Of a stretch of 64,000 nt of DNA, positions 1-7,507 are shown piece after piece (positions within the stretch are counted from its first letter, which is position 1; each line of letters begins with the position of its first letter). Below the pieces are notes generated by a model. It worked only from the letters and a program-made list of their open reading frames with translations. It searched no databases and had not been told where the DNA came from. The DNA is taken from the NCBI RefSeq assembly GCF_013377255.1, contig NZ_CP016614.1, positions 1,620,501 through 1,684,500 on the forward strand. The letters run 5' to 3'. The DNA is from Mannheimia granulomatis (GTDB lineage: Bacteria; Pseudomonadota; Gammaproteobacteria; Enterobacterales; Pasteurellaceae). The translations under genes were made by a program, and so were the position numbers.

Positions 1-929
1 TGCACGCAGATTATGGCGGTGTTGTGCCGGAGCTTGCCTCTCGTGATCATATCCGAAAAACACTACCTTTAATTCACGAAGCTTTAAAAGAAGCAGGGCT
101 TAGCTCTACTGATATTGACGGTATTGCTTACACCGCAGGGCCGGGATTAGTTGGAGCCTTACTTGTTGGAGCAACCATAGCGCGATCCCTTGCTTATGCA
201 TGGCAAGTACCGGCTCTTGGTGTTCATCACATGGAAGGGCATTTACTCGCCCCAATGCTTGAAGAAAATGCCCCCGAATTCCCTTTTGTTGCATTGCTGA
301 TCTCCGGTGGGCATACTCAATTAGTCAAAGTCGATGGAATTGGTCAGTACGAATTAATGGGCGAATCCATTGATGATGCTGCCGGTGAAGCATTTGATAA
401 AACCGGCAAACTATTGGGTTTAGACTATCCGGCAGGGGTTGCAATGTCAAAACTTGCCGAATCAGGTACACCGGAGCGTTTTAAATTTCCACGTCCAATG
501 ACCGACCGCCCGGGCTTAGATTTTAGCTTCTCTGGCTTAAAAACCTTTGCTGCGAATACTATTAAAGCGAATCTAAATGAAAATAGCGAGCTAGACGAAC
601 AAACTCGTTGCGATATTGCTCATGCATTCCAACAAGCTGTTGTCGATACCATTTTAATCAAATGCAAGCGTGCTTTAGAGCAAACCGGTTATAAACGGCT
701 GGTAATGGCAGGTGGAGTAAGTGCCAATAAGCAATTACGAGCAGATGTTGCCGATATGATGAAAAAATTAAAAGGCGAAGTATTCTACCCTCGCCCACAA
801 TTTTGCACCGATAACGGAGCAATGATTGCCTATACCGGCTTTTTACGCTTAAAAAATGGCGAACAAACCGACTTAAGCGTGAGCGTAAAACCACGCTGGG
901 CGATGACGGAACTTCCCTCAATTAAATGA
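1..929 (+). CDS. tsaD: tRNA N6-threonylcarbamoyladenosine synthase subunit TsaD (5' truncated by window edge)
   Basis: TsaD (Gcp/Kae1/YgjD) transfers the threonylcarbamoyl group to A37 of ANN-decoding tRNAs, working with TsaB, TsaC and TsaE in the cytoplasm. The reading frame is open from base 3 and begins HADYGGVVPELASRDH, which corresponds to about residue 36 of the E. coli protein, so only the first ~35 residues lie outside the window. The metal-binding HHMEGH segment (about bases 225-242), SGGHTQL and the late GGVSANKQLR and TDNGAMIAY motifs are all present. A GTG at base 24 could be called as a start but lies inside the conserved domain, so it is not the true start. tsaE, a partner in the same pathway, lies at 35206 in this window. 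Confidence 0.96.
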   Translation, partial: HADYGGVVPELASRDHIRKTLPLIHEALKEAGLSSTDIDGIAYTAGPGLVGALLVGATIARSLAYAWQVPALGVHHMEGHLLAPMLEENAPEFPFVALLISGGHTQLVKVDGIGQYELMGESIDDAAGEAFDKTGKLLGLDYPAGVAMSKLAESGTPERFKFPRPMTDRPGLDFSFSGLKTFAANTIKANLNENSELDEQTRCDIAHAFQQAVVDTILIKCKRALEQTGYKRLVMAGGVSANKQLRADVADMMKKLKGEVFYPRPQFCTDNGAMIAYTGFLRLKNGEQTDLSVSVKPRWAMTELPSIK

Positions 930-931
930 TC

Positions 932-977
932 GCAAGCGGTCAAATTTGTAAAATATTTTGCAAATCTAACCGCTTGT
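932..977. repeat. Inverted USS pair between tsaD and cyaY
   Basis: GCAAGCGGTC at 932-941 and its inverse ACCGCTTGT at 969-977 flank an A/T-rich stretch containing TTTGTAAAA and TTTTGCAAA. This is the extended uptake signal of the A. pleuropneumoniae type in inverted orientation. The arms can form a stem, and such pairs often serve as terminators in this family; here it would end tsaD. Confidence 0.75.
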
Positions 978-1001
978 TCCCTAAATATTTTGGAGAATAA
1001 A

Positions 1002-1307
1002 ATGAACACAGCACAATTCCACCAAGCCGTAGAGCAAGTATGGCAGCAAATTGAAGAAACCATTGATAACGAAGGTTTATCGGTGGACACCGAAATTCAA
1101 GGTGCGGTTTGTACCCTAACCTTTGACGATGAATCTCAAATCATCATCAACAAACAAGAAGCGATGTTAGAGCTTTGGCTTGCTAGCAAATTAGGTGGTT
1201 TCCATTTTAAAAATGTAGCGGGCGAATGGGTCACTGCGGAAGGTCGTAACTTTTGGCAACACTTAACCGAAGCCTTTGCCAGACACGGTGAAGAAATTAC
1301 ATTCTAA
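1002..1307 (+). CDS. cyaY: Iron-sulfur cluster assembly regulator CyaY (bacterial frataxin)
   Basis: CyaY is the bacterial frataxin. It binds iron and modulates the IscS/IscU cluster assembly machinery in the cytoplasm. The 101-residue product is the usual length (about 106 in E. coli) and shows the acidic first helix (FHQAVEQVWQQIEETIDNE), the strand motif CTLTFDDESQIIINKQE, and the conserved LWLASK..GFHF and W segments. The start chosen is ATG at 1002, preceded by GGAG at 992-995; an upstream TTG at 990 in the same frame lies across that ribosome binding site and is unlikely. It follows tsaD after an inverted USS pair, so it is probably a separate transcription unit. Confidence 0.94.
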   Translation: MNTAQFHQAVEQVWQQIEETIDNEGLSVDTEIQGAVCTLTFDDESQIIINKQEAMLELWLASKLGGFHFKNVAGEWVTAEGRNFWQHLTEAFARHGEEITF

Positions 1308-1316
1308 TAATCTTGC

Positions 1317-1335
1317 AGGACGCTATGTGCGTCCT
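1317..1335 (+). terminator. Hairpin after cyaY
   Basis: AGGACGC and GCGTCCT form a perfect 7 bp stem with a 5-base loop directly after cyaY. No proper T-run follows, so termination may be weak. Similar GGACGC hairpins occur after rplT and near 16720, suggesting a recurring terminator sequence in this genome. Confidence 0.5.
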
Positions 1336-1406
1336 TGTAACATTTGCAAATTTTTCCTAAAAATAGACCGCTTGCAGGCTCTTTCGCCTCAACAAAATAA
1401 TACACA

Positions 1407-3206
1407 ATGAACACCACCGCAATTTCTGTTTTAAATAATGTTTTTGGCTACCAAAAATTCCGAGACGGGCAAGAAGAAGTCATTAATGCCGTTTTAGAAA
1501 AGCGCGATTGCTTAGTCATTATGACGACCGGTGGTGGAAAATCTCTTTGCTATCAAGTGCCTGCCCTTTGCTTGGAAGGCATCACCCTTGTGATCTCACC
1601 ACTGATTTCGTTAATGAAAGATCAGGTTGATCAGCTCATTACTAACGGTATTGAAGCCGCTTATCTCAATTCAACCCAAAGCATTGAAGAGCAGCAGCAA
1701 GTCGAGCAAAAAGCTTTATCCGGACAATTAAAACTCCTTTATCTTTCACCAGAAAAAGTAATGACTCAAGGCTTCTTCCAATTTATTTCACTATGTAAAA
1801 TCAGTTTTATTGCGGTAGATGAAGCTCATTGTGTTTCCCAATGGGGACATGATTTCCGCCCGGAATATACCTTACTTGGTAGATTACGTAATACCTTTCC
1901 AAATGTACCGTTAATGGCCTTAACTGCCACGGCAGATCCTACAACTCGAGCAGACATTCTGCATCATTTACGCTTACAGCAGCCACATATTTATTTAGGC
2001 AGTTTTGACCGCCCTAATATTCGCTATACAGTGCAAGAAAAATTCAAACCGTTAGAACAGCTAGTCCAGTTTATCCATAAACAGCAAGGTAAAAGCGGCA
2101 TTATTTACTGTAATAGTCGTAAAAAAGTAGAAGAAATTACCGAGAAACTCTCTGCACGCAAAATTAGTGTTATGGGTTATCACGCTGGTATGAGTTTTGA
2201 ACAACGTGAAGTAGTACAAAATGCCTTTCAGCGGGATAATATCCAAATTGTAGTGGCAACCATTGCCTTTGGAATGGGAATTAATAAATCAAATGTTCGT
2301 TTTGTAGTGCACTTTGACTTACCTCGCTCAATTGAATCTTACTATCAAGAAACAGGGCGAGCAGGACGAGATGATTTACCCTCAGAAGCCGTTCTTTTCT
2401 ACGATCCAACTGATTATGCTTGGTTACAAAAAATACTACTGGAAGAACCGGAAAGCGAGCAACGTAATATTAAACAGCATAAACTACAAGCCATAGGAGC
2501 ATTTGCTGAATCACAAACCTGTCGCAGATTAGTGCTACTTAACTATTTCGGTGAACACAAGCAAGAAGCTTGTAAAAACTGCGATATCTGTTTAGACCCT
2601 CCACAGAAATATGATGGCTTACTCGATGCACAAAAAGTCATGTCTGTAATCTATCGTACAGGTCAAATTTTTGGCCAACACCATGTAATTGCTGTATTGC
2701 GGGGTATGAATAATCTTAAAATTCGTGAACATAATCACGATACCCTATCCGTTTACGGTATCGGCAAAGAACAAAGCCAAAATTACTGGTTGAATGTGAT
2801 TCGACAACTCATTCACTTAGGACTAATTTATCAAAATATTGCTAATCACTCTGCGCTACAACTTACAGAAAGTGCCAGAGCTTTTTTACGCGGAGAGAAA
2901 CCTCTACAACTGGCATTACCACGTTTAGGTATTTCAGCTACGGCATTCGTTCAGAAACAAACCAGCCAACGTTATGATAAAGATCTCTTTGCTCGGTTAC
3001 GCTTCCTGCGTAAACAAATTGCAGATAAAGAAAATATTCCACCTTATATTGTTTTCAATGATGCGACTTTACAAGAAATGGCAGAATTTTTGCCGACAAG
3101 TAAAATAGAAATGTTAGAAATAAACGGTGTAGGGGAAAGGAAATTTGAGCGTTTTGGCGAAGCTTTTATGACCTTAATCAAAGAACATCAAAATAACCGA
3201 AAATAG
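1407..3206 (+). CDS. recQ: ATP-dependent DNA helicase RecQ
   Basis: RecQ is a 3'-5' superfamily 2 helicase that unwinds recombination and replication intermediates. The 599-residue protein is close to the E. coli length (609). Walker A TGGGKS is at residues 41-46, the DEAH box at 138-141 is followed by the RecQ-specific aromatic loop (HCVSQWGHDFRP), and motif VI QETGRAGRDD is present. The zinc-binding cysteines of the RQC domain (CRR...CKNCDIC, about residues 370-393) and a C-terminal HRDC domain with the EMLEINGVGERK helix-hairpin segment follow. No strong Shine-Dalgarno precedes the ATG. The gene stands alone between cyaY and infC. Confidence 0.97.
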   Translation: MNTTAISVLNNVFGYQKFRDGQEEVINAVLEKRDCLVIMTTGGGKSLCYQVPALCLEGITLVISPLISLMKDQVDQLITNGIEAAYLNSTQSIEEQQQVEQKALSGQLKLLYLSPEKVMTQGFFQFISLCKISFIAVDEAHCVSQWGHDFRPEYTLLGRLRNTFPNVPLMALTATADPTTRADILHHLRLQQPHIYLGSFDRPNIRYTVQEKFKPLEQLVQFIHKQQGKSGIIYCNSRKKVEEITEKLSARKISVMGYHAGMSFEQREVVQNAFQRDNIQIVVATIAFGMGINKSNVRFVVHFDLPRSIESYYQETGRAGRDDLPSEAVLFYDPTDYAWLQKILLEEPESEQRNIKQHKLQAIGAFAESQTCRRLVLLNYFGEHKQEACKNCDICLDPPQKYDGLLDAQKVMSVIYRTGQIFGQHHVIAVLRGMNNLKIREHNHDTLSVYGIGKEQSQNYWLNVIRQLIHLGLIYQNIANHSALQLTESARAFLRGEKPLQLALPRLGISATAFVQKQTSQRYDKDLFARLRFLRKQIADKENIPPYIVFNDATLQEMAEFLPTSKIEMLEINGVGERKFERFGEAFMTLIKEHQNNRK

Positions 3207-3228
3207 GCTGTAAACTAAGCATTGATTA

Positions 3229-3255
3229 TTGCATATAGTTTGAAAATCCTATAAA
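3229..3255 (+). promoter_or_regulatory. Possible sigma-70 promoter for infC
   Basis: TTGCAT (3229-3234) and TATAAA (3250-3255) are separated by 15 bases, shorter than ideal. It is the best match seen between recQ and infC. A second possible -35, TTGATT at 3222, gives too long a spacer. The call is tentative. Confidence 0.35.
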
Positions 3256-3344
3256 ATTCGCCCGTTTACCTGTTTTCTATACAGATAAAAACGAGCACTA
3301 TAACAATATATATCGTCTGCTATGCACTCGATTTTAACCAACCT

Positions 3345-3362
3345 AGAAGGAATTATACTATT
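3345..3362 (+). promoter_or_regulatory. Ribosome binding site and ATT initiation codon of infC
   Basis: AGAAGG at 3345-3350 is followed at nine bases by ATT (3360-3362), in frame with KPVKRVQTNRAHRLNDEIR. IF-3 discriminates against AUU starts, so this codon is the known sensor of negative autoregulation in gammaproteobacteria. Confidence 0.88.
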
Positions 3363-3902
3363 AAACCTGTAAAACGTGTTCAGACAAATCGTGCCCACCG
3401 TCTTAATGATGAAATTCGTGGCGTGAAAGAAGTTCGCCTAACCGATGAAAATGGTGAACAAGTTGGTATCGTATCAATTCAAGAAGCATTAGCAAAGGCT
3501 GAAGAAGCTGAGTTAGACTTAGTTGAAATTAGCCCAAATGCTGAACCACCGGTTTGTCGTATTATGAACTATGGTAAGTTCATCTACGAAAAAGAAAAAG
3601 CTGCAAAAGAGCAAAAGAAAAAACAAAAAGTTGTCCAAGTGAAGGAAATCAAATTCCGTCCGGGTACTGATGAAGGTGATTACCAAGTGAAACTTCGCAG
3701 TATTATGCGCTTCTTGGAAGACGGCGATAAAGTAAAAATTACCGTGCGTTTCCGTGGTCGTGAAATGGCTCACCAAGAAATTGGTATGGACGTATTAGAG
3801 CGTGTAAAAGCCGATACAGCAGAAGTCGCAATGATCGAATCAGCACCGGGCAAACTTGAAGGTCGTCAAGTGGTAATGGTCATCGCACCTAAGAAAAAAT
3901 AA
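3360..3902 (+). CDS. infC: Translation initiation factor IF-3, ATT start codon
   Basis: IF-3 binds the 30S subunit, prevents subunit association and checks the initiator tRNA and start codon. The 180-residue product has the length of E. coli IF-3. The N-domain (RVQTNRAHRLNDEIR), the lysine-rich linker (YEKEKAAKEQKKKQK) and the C-domain (KEIKFRPGTDEGDYQVKLR) are complete. The correct start is ATT at 3360, nine bases after AGAAGG at 3345-3350. There is no ATG in frame, and a GTG at 3423 would delete 21 conserved residues. infC of E. coli also uses AUU, which lets IF-3 repress its own translation. thrS is not upstream here, unlike E. coli. Confidence 0.95.
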   Translation: MKPVKRVQTNRAHRLNDEIRGVKEVRLTDENGEQVGIVSIQEALAKAEEAELDLVEISPNAEPPVCRIMNYGKFIYEKEKAAKEQKKKQKVVQVKEIKFRPGTDEGDYQVKLRSIMRFLEDGDKVKITVRFRGREMAHQEIGMDVLERVKADTAEVAMIESAPGKLEGRQVVMVIAPKKK

Positions 3903-3915
3903 TCTGACCTTATAT

Positions 3916-3945
3916 AAAGCACATAATTTTTATGTGCTTTTTTAT
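3916..3945 (+). terminator. Rho-independent terminator after infC
   Basis: AAAGCACATA (3916-3925) and TATGTGCTTT (3931-3940) form a perfect 10 bp stem with loop ATTTT, followed by more T. It separates infC from rpmI-rplT, which in E. coli are largely co-transcribed. Confidence 0.88.
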
Positions 3946-3967
3946 CGGAATAATCTATTATTTTTAC

Positions 3968-3996
3968 TTGCATAGCGGTCATATTTTCGCTAAAAT
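3968..3996 (+). promoter_or_regulatory. Predicted sigma-70 promoter for rpmI-rplT
   Basis: TTGCAT (3968-3973) and TAAAAT (3991-3996) are separated by exactly 17 bases, placing the transcript start near 4003. It lies just after the infC terminator and would produce a leader of about 190 bases before rpmI. Confidence 0.55.
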
Positions 3997-4002
3997 TCGC
4001 AA

Positions 4003-4196
4003 GCTTTTTTAAGCAACAAAGCAAACAGGCAGACTCAGCAGCCTGATTTGCTTTGAAATAGTAATGTTAATTGCATAGGAATGTGATTAGTGCTTCCAAG
4101 AGATTTCCATATAGCCGAATGATTATTCGGCTTCAGAATGTGTAATCCGCCTAATGACAATGAAGTAAACTTAAACAATGCGGAGTTTTTAAAACA
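4003..4196 (+). promoter_or_regulatory. Structured 5' leader of rpmI-rplT, candidate L20 autoregulatory element
   Basis: The leader holds two strong hairpins. The first pairs 4017-4030 with 4041-4055 (14 bp, one bulged base, 10-base loop). The second is AGCCGAAT (4113-4120), loop GATT, ATTCGGCT (4125-4132), a perfect 8 bp stem without a T-run. Ribosomal protein L20 represses the rpmI-rplT mRNA in E. coli and Bacillus by binding leader structures, so an autoregulatory role is a reasonable inference. I cannot show homology to a known L20 leader family. Confidence 0.55.
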
Positions 4197-4394
4197 ATGC
4201 CTAAAATTAAAACAGTACGTGGTGCTGCTAAGCGTTTCAAAAAAACAGCTTCAGGCGGTTTCAAACGTAAACAATCTCACTTACGTCACATTTTGACTAA
4301 GAAAACCACTAAACGTAAACGTCACTTACGTCACAAATCAATGGTTGCAAAAGCTGACCAAGTATTAGTAGTAGCCTGCTTACCATACGCATAA
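4197..4394 (+). CDS. rpmI: 50S ribosomal protein L35
   Basis: This 65-residue, highly basic protein is a component of the large ribosomal subunit. It starts [17 protein letters not shown] and carries the family pattern [25 protein letters not shown]. The length equals that of E. coli L35. GGAG at about 4182 lies 11 bases before the ATG. It is followed by rplT after a 101-base spacer, the conserved rpmI-rplT pair. Expression is probably controlled by the structured leader just upstream. Confidence 0.98.
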
Positions 4395-4459
4395 GCCTTT
4401 TTTAGGTTGCGTAGATAAGTACGGACGTACGGATTAGTTAATTTTTAGTTTATAAATGT

Positions 4460-4471
4460 GGGCAAATGCCC
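4460..4471 (+). promoter_or_regulatory. Small hairpin upstream of the rplT ribosome binding site
   Basis: GGGC AAAT GCCC forms a 4 bp stem within the rpmI-rplT spacer, about 10 bases before TTAGGAGA. It could affect rplT translation, which is where L20 feedback acts in other bacteria. Function not demonstrated. Confidence 0.35.
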
Positions 4472-4495
4472 AAAGACAATTTAGGAGATTAAATA

Positions 4496-4849
4496 ATGGC
4501 TCGTGTAAAACGTGGTGTTATTGCAAGAGCACGCCATAAGAAAGTTCTTAAGGCTGCTAAAGGTTATTATGGTGCGCGTTCGCGTGTTTATCGCGTTGCG
4601 TTCCAAGCAGTGATTAAAGCTGGTCAATATGCTTACCGTGACCGCCGTCAACGTAAACGTCAATTCCGTCAATTATGGATTGCTCGTATCAACGCGGCTG
4701 CTCGTCAAAATGGTTTATCTTACAGCAAATTCATCAACGGCTTGAAAAAAGCATCTGTTGAAATTGACCGTAAGATCTTAGCTGACATCGCTGTATTCGA
4801 CAAAGTTGCTTTCGCAGAACTTGTTGAAAAAGCAAAATCTGCTCTTTAA
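4496..4849 (+). CDS. rplT: 50S ribosomal protein L20
   Basis: L20 binds 23S rRNA early in large-subunit assembly and represses its own operon. The 117-residue sequence (MARVKRGVIARARHKKVLK, GYYGARSRVYRVAFQAV, RQNGLSYSKFINGLKKA) matches the family over its full length. A clear TTAGGAGA ribosome binding site precedes the ATG. A strong terminator follows immediately, so rplT ends the transcription unit; pheS is not downstream, in contrast to E. coli. Confidence 0.98.
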   Translation: MARVKRGVIARARHKKVLKAAKGYYGARSRVYRVAFQAVIKAGQYAYRDRRQRKRQFRQLWIARINAAARQNGLSYSKFINGLKKASVEIDRKILADIAVFDKVAFAELVEKAKSAL

Positions 4850-4866
4850 TTTAAAGAATAGAGATG

Positions 4867-4897
4867 AGGACGCCCCTTAATAGGCGTCCTTTTTTAT
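4867..4897 (+). terminator. Terminator after rplT
   Basis: AGGACGCC (4867-4874) pairs with GGCGTCCT (4883-4890) across an 8-base loop, followed by a run of T. Confidence 0.9.
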
Positions 4898-4975
4898 TAG
4901 AAAATAGACTATTTTCATGAATTAAATTCCAAATAAGCGGTCAAAAAGCTGATATTTTTTGCAAATGAGGGAAAT

Positions 4976-5251
4976 ATGAAAAAACTGATTTTAATTACCT
5001 TACCAGCAATGCTAACAGCTTGCTCAACACCAGTTCAACAGAGTAGTGTGCCAATGGATATGCAAGCAGTGGCAGATTACCAACAACGTATTATCTCCAA
5101 ACAAACTGTTAATCCAAATGAGAAACCAAATGACGAGCCATTAAACCAAAGTGATAAACGAGCTAAAAGCACTGCAACACAAATTGTAAGGCCTGTAATT
5201 TATCCTAGCATAGGATATCATCATGGATTTGGGCGTTATCGCGGTTGGTAA
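4976..5251 (+). CDS. Small predicted lipoprotein, function unknown
   Basis: A 91-residue product with a short lysine-rich start, a hydrophobic core and a lipobox LTAC with Cys16, so it is predicted to be lipid-modified and anchored in the inner or outer membrane. The mature part is polar and low in complexity (residues 38-60 rich in N, E, K, D) and ends in a glycine/aromatic tail HHGFGRYRGW. No family was recognised. GAGG lies a few bases before the ATG. A USS-like sequence (about 4935-4965) precedes it. The following gene is convergent. It could be a small envelope protein specific to Pasteurellaceae. Confidence 0.7.
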   Translation: MKKLILITLPAMLTACSTPVQQSSVPMDMQAVADYQQRIISKQTVNPNEKPNDEPLNQSDKRAKSTATQIVRPVIYPSIGYHHGFGRYRGW

Positions 5252-5262
5252 AATAAGCTTAT

Positions 5263-5892
5263 CTATTGGCAAATTTTTTGCCAAAGTTGACCGCTTGTAG
5301 GCTCTGCATTTACGCAGATTCTTTCGCCATCATATTCAAAATCAAGCTGATAAGCATGTAAGTAAACTCTATCTGCTGCCGTTCCCGAATAGAGCCTATC
5401 ACCTAAAATCGGGCTACCTAAGCTTTTCATCGCAACCCTTAACTGATGTGTTTTGCCGGTTTTGGGTTGCAGAAGAAAATGGCGTAAAGGAACTTCGACA
5501 GAGTAAGAGGTAAATTGTGTGACTGCGGGATTTTCTTTACTATGGCACAGCTTCCATGCCCCATTACGGGATTTTTCCATATCCCCCACAATCTTTCCTT
5601 GCTTTTTCTTCGGCTTTTTATCACTCAACGCCCAGTAAGTTTTCTGAATTTTGTGCTGCTCGAACAAATGATAAAACCGCACTGCGGCCTCTTTATTTAA
5701 AGCTAAAATCAATAAGCCGGAGGTGATTTTATCTAAACGGTGAACCAGCCAAACCTGTTCGACATTAAGCTGTTTTGCTACCTGTTCAGTTAAGCCAATC
5801 TCTTCCTCGTCTTTATGCACGCTTACCCCCTCAGGCTTATTGATAATAATAAAATCATGATGTTGATAACAAATCATCAATTCTGTATTCAT
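5263..5892 (-). CDS. RluA-family RNA pseudouridine synthase
   Basis: A 209-residue pseudouridine synthase of the RluA/RluC/RluD superfamily, resembling a short stand-alone Pasteurellaceae/Vibrio subgroup (TIGR01621-like). The catalytic motif HRLDKITSG with the active aspartate is at about residues 51-59, followed by GKTHQLRVAMKSLG and GDRLYSG. No S4 RNA-binding domain precedes the catalytic domain. The exact RNA target cannot be deduced. The last eleven codons (TSGQLWQKICQ) are encoded by a USS with its downstream T-rich segment (ACAAGCGGTCAA... followed by TTTGCC), so the C-terminus appears to have been recruited from uptake-signal DNA. It is divergent from the phosphatase gene at 5942. Confidence 0.88.
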   Translation of the reverse strand: MNTELMICYQHHDFIIINKPEGVSVHKDEEEIGLTEQVAKQLNVEQVWLVHRLDKITSGLLILALNKEAAVRFYHLFEQHKIQKTYWALSDKKPKKKQGKIVGDMEKSRNGAWKLCHSKENPAVTQFTSYSVEVPLRHFLLQPKTGKTHQLRVAMKSLGSPILGDRLYSGTAADRVYLHAYQLDFEYDGERICVNAEPTSGQLWQKICQ

Positions 5893-5941
5893 TTTGCTAT
5901 AATCTCTTTTAATTTTTTGATTATTTTAACAAGGAAATTCA

Positions 5942-6571
5942 ATGGCACTTACAATTTATTTAGTCAGACATGGTAAAACCGTCTGGAATATTGAAGGTAG
6001 ATTACAAGGTTCAGGCGATTCAGCTTTAGTAGAAGAAGGGATTAACGGAGCGAAAAAAGCCGGAGTTGCCCTTAAAAATATTCCATTTCGTGCTGCCTAT
6101 TCCAGTATGCAAAAACGCGCCCAAGATACCGCTAACTATATTTTAGCAGAAAATGAGCTATCCAATATTCCCCATTTCCACCACTGGGGACTCAATGAAT
6201 TTAATTTTGGCTCTTGGGAGGGCGTAAAATCTGTTGATTTACAAGAACATGACGAATATTGGGTAATGAAGCGCACACCGGCGGAATACCAAGCCCAAAG
6301 CAATGGAGGCGAGGTGTTTGAGCAGCTTTATCAACGCGTTACCAATGCATTTAACCACATTGCTGAACTGCATAAAAATGATCAGCATGTATTAATCGTC
6401 TCTCATGGCATGACGCTTACTTTATTAACCGCAGTGTTAAAAGGTATTCCTTGGCAAGATTTCCGTAATGAAGAAAAACATTGCTTTGTGATCAACACCG
6501 CGATTACAAAAGTGAAAGTAGATAACGGTAAGGTTGAAGTTATTGATTTTAATAATACCGCTCATTTATAG
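5942..6571 (+). CDS. Histidine phosphatase family protein (GpmB/CobC-like)
   Basis: A 209-residue member of the phosphoglycerate mutase-like branch of the histidine phosphatase superfamily. The phosphohistidine motif LVRHGKTVWN is at residues 7-16, followed by RLQGSGDS, a late SHGMTLTLL with the second catalytic histidine, and acidic residues between. Substrate specificity within this branch varies (phosphoglycerate, alpha-ribazole phosphate, sugar phosphates), so no gene symbol is given. AAGGAAATTCA gives a good ribosome binding site before ATG 5942. It is divergent from the pseudouridine synthase with only 49 bases between. Confidence 0.88.
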   Translation: MALTIYLVRHGKTVWNIEGRLQGSGDSALVEEGINGAKKAGVALKNIPFRAAYSSMQKRAQDTANYILAENELSNIPHFHHWGLNEFNFGSWEGVKSVDLQEHDEYWVMKRTPAEYQAQSNGGEVFEQLYQRVTNAFNHIAELHKNDQHVLIVSHGMTLTLLTAVLKGIPWQDFRNEEKHCFVINTAITKVKVDNGKVEVIDFNNTAHL

Positions 6572-6710
6572 CGAGCCAAATTAAAAAAATAAAAAGTAGC
6601 AATCATTTGTTGTGTTTTAATCTCTCATTCATCAATAACAACTTAAAACATAATAAGCGGTCGATTTTCTGAAAAATTTCACAAAAAACTGCTATAAAAT
6701 ATGAAATTTC

Positions 6711-6739
6711 TAGTCAATTCATTGCAAAATCGCTATACT
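6711..6739 (+). promoter_or_regulatory. Predicted promoter of satP
   Basis: TAGTCA (6711-6716) and TATACT (6734-6739) are 17 bases apart in the 273-base gap upstream of satP. The leader that would follow contains small inverted repeats: CCTAAATTTTAGG at about 6747-6759 and TCTCT/AGAGA at about 6773-6786. Confidence 0.45.
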
Positions 6740-6844
6740 TTATCGCCCTAAATTTTAGGTCGAAAAATGATCTCTCTTTTTAGAGAAATCATAGGAATTA
6801 AATAGCGTTAATTTACGCAAAAAATAACAATATAGAGGTTTTAA

Positions 6845-7408
6845 ATGTCAGCTCCAAATTCAGGAACTAACCCGGCTCCGCTCGGTTTATGCGGTTTTGC
6901 ATTGACTACTTTTTTACTTAGCTTAATCAACAATGGCACATTCAGCGGTGAAAATGTAGGCTTAGTATTAGCAATGGGATTTGCATTCGGTGGTACAGCA
7001 CAGATGATCGCAGGTATGTTTGAATTCGCTAAAGGTAATACTTTTGGTTTTACTGCTTTCACTAGCTACGGTGCATTCTGGTGGTCTTTTGCATTATTTA
7101 AAGTATTTTTCGCATCAACAGTATCGCCGGAATTTATCGGCTGGTATTTAGTAGCTTGGGGAACATTTACATTAATGATGTTTATTGGCACTCTTGCGAA
7201 AGCTCGTGCATTACAAGCGATTTTCTTATTCTTAACCATTACATTCTACTTGTTAGCCGCAGGTGACTTTACCCATAACAGTTCGTTAACAAATATTGGT
7301 GGAAACTTTGGTTTATTAACTGCATTCTGTGCATTCTACTTAGCCGCTGCAGATATTATCAACGAAAGCTTTGGTAGAACCATTTTACCAATTGGCGAAC
7401 CGAAATAA
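6845..7408 (+). CDS. satP: Acetate/succinate uptake transporter, GPR1/FUN34/YaaH family
   Basis: This inner-membrane protein of six predicted transmembrane helices takes up acetate (and succinate in E. coli SatP) with protons. The 187-residue sequence opens with the family signature NPAPLGLCGF, and has GTAQMIAGMFEFAKGNTFG and FTSYGAFWW typical of the family. The start ATG at 6845 has GAGG upstream. The gene is alone, with its own promoter candidate and a perfect terminator. A mixed-acid fermenter with AdhE, also in this window, would plausibly use it to recover acetate. Confidence 0.93.
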   Translation: MSAPNSGTNPAPLGLCGFALTTFLLSLINNGTFSGENVGLVLAMGFAFGGTAQMIAGMFEFAKGNTFGFTAFTSYGAFWWSFALFKVFFASTVSPEFIGWYLVAWGTFTLMMFIGTLAKARALQAIFLFLTITFYLLAAGDFTHNSSLTNIGGNFGLLTAFCAFYLAAADIINESFGRTILPIGEPK

Positions 7409-7428
7409 TCTTTTTGTATTAAAAATTA

Positions 7429-7461
7429 AAAAAGCTGAATGTTGCTACATTCAGCTTTTTT
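7429..7461. terminator. Bidirectional terminator between satP and plsB
   Basis: AAAAAGCTGAATG (7429-7441) and CATTCAGCTTTTT (7448-7460) form a perfect 13 bp stem with a 6-base loop. A on one side and T on the other allow it to serve both convergent genes. Confidence 0.92.
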
Positions 7462-7507
7462 ATTTCATCTCTAATTTGCAAATTTTAACGTAAAAATAAC
7501 CGCTTGC

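Noticed and set aside
932..977. Inverted repeats as possible CRISPR or attachment sites
   Set aside because: The same 9-base unit recurs throughout the window in both orientations with A/T-rich flanks, which is the pattern of uptake signals rather than arrays or att sites.
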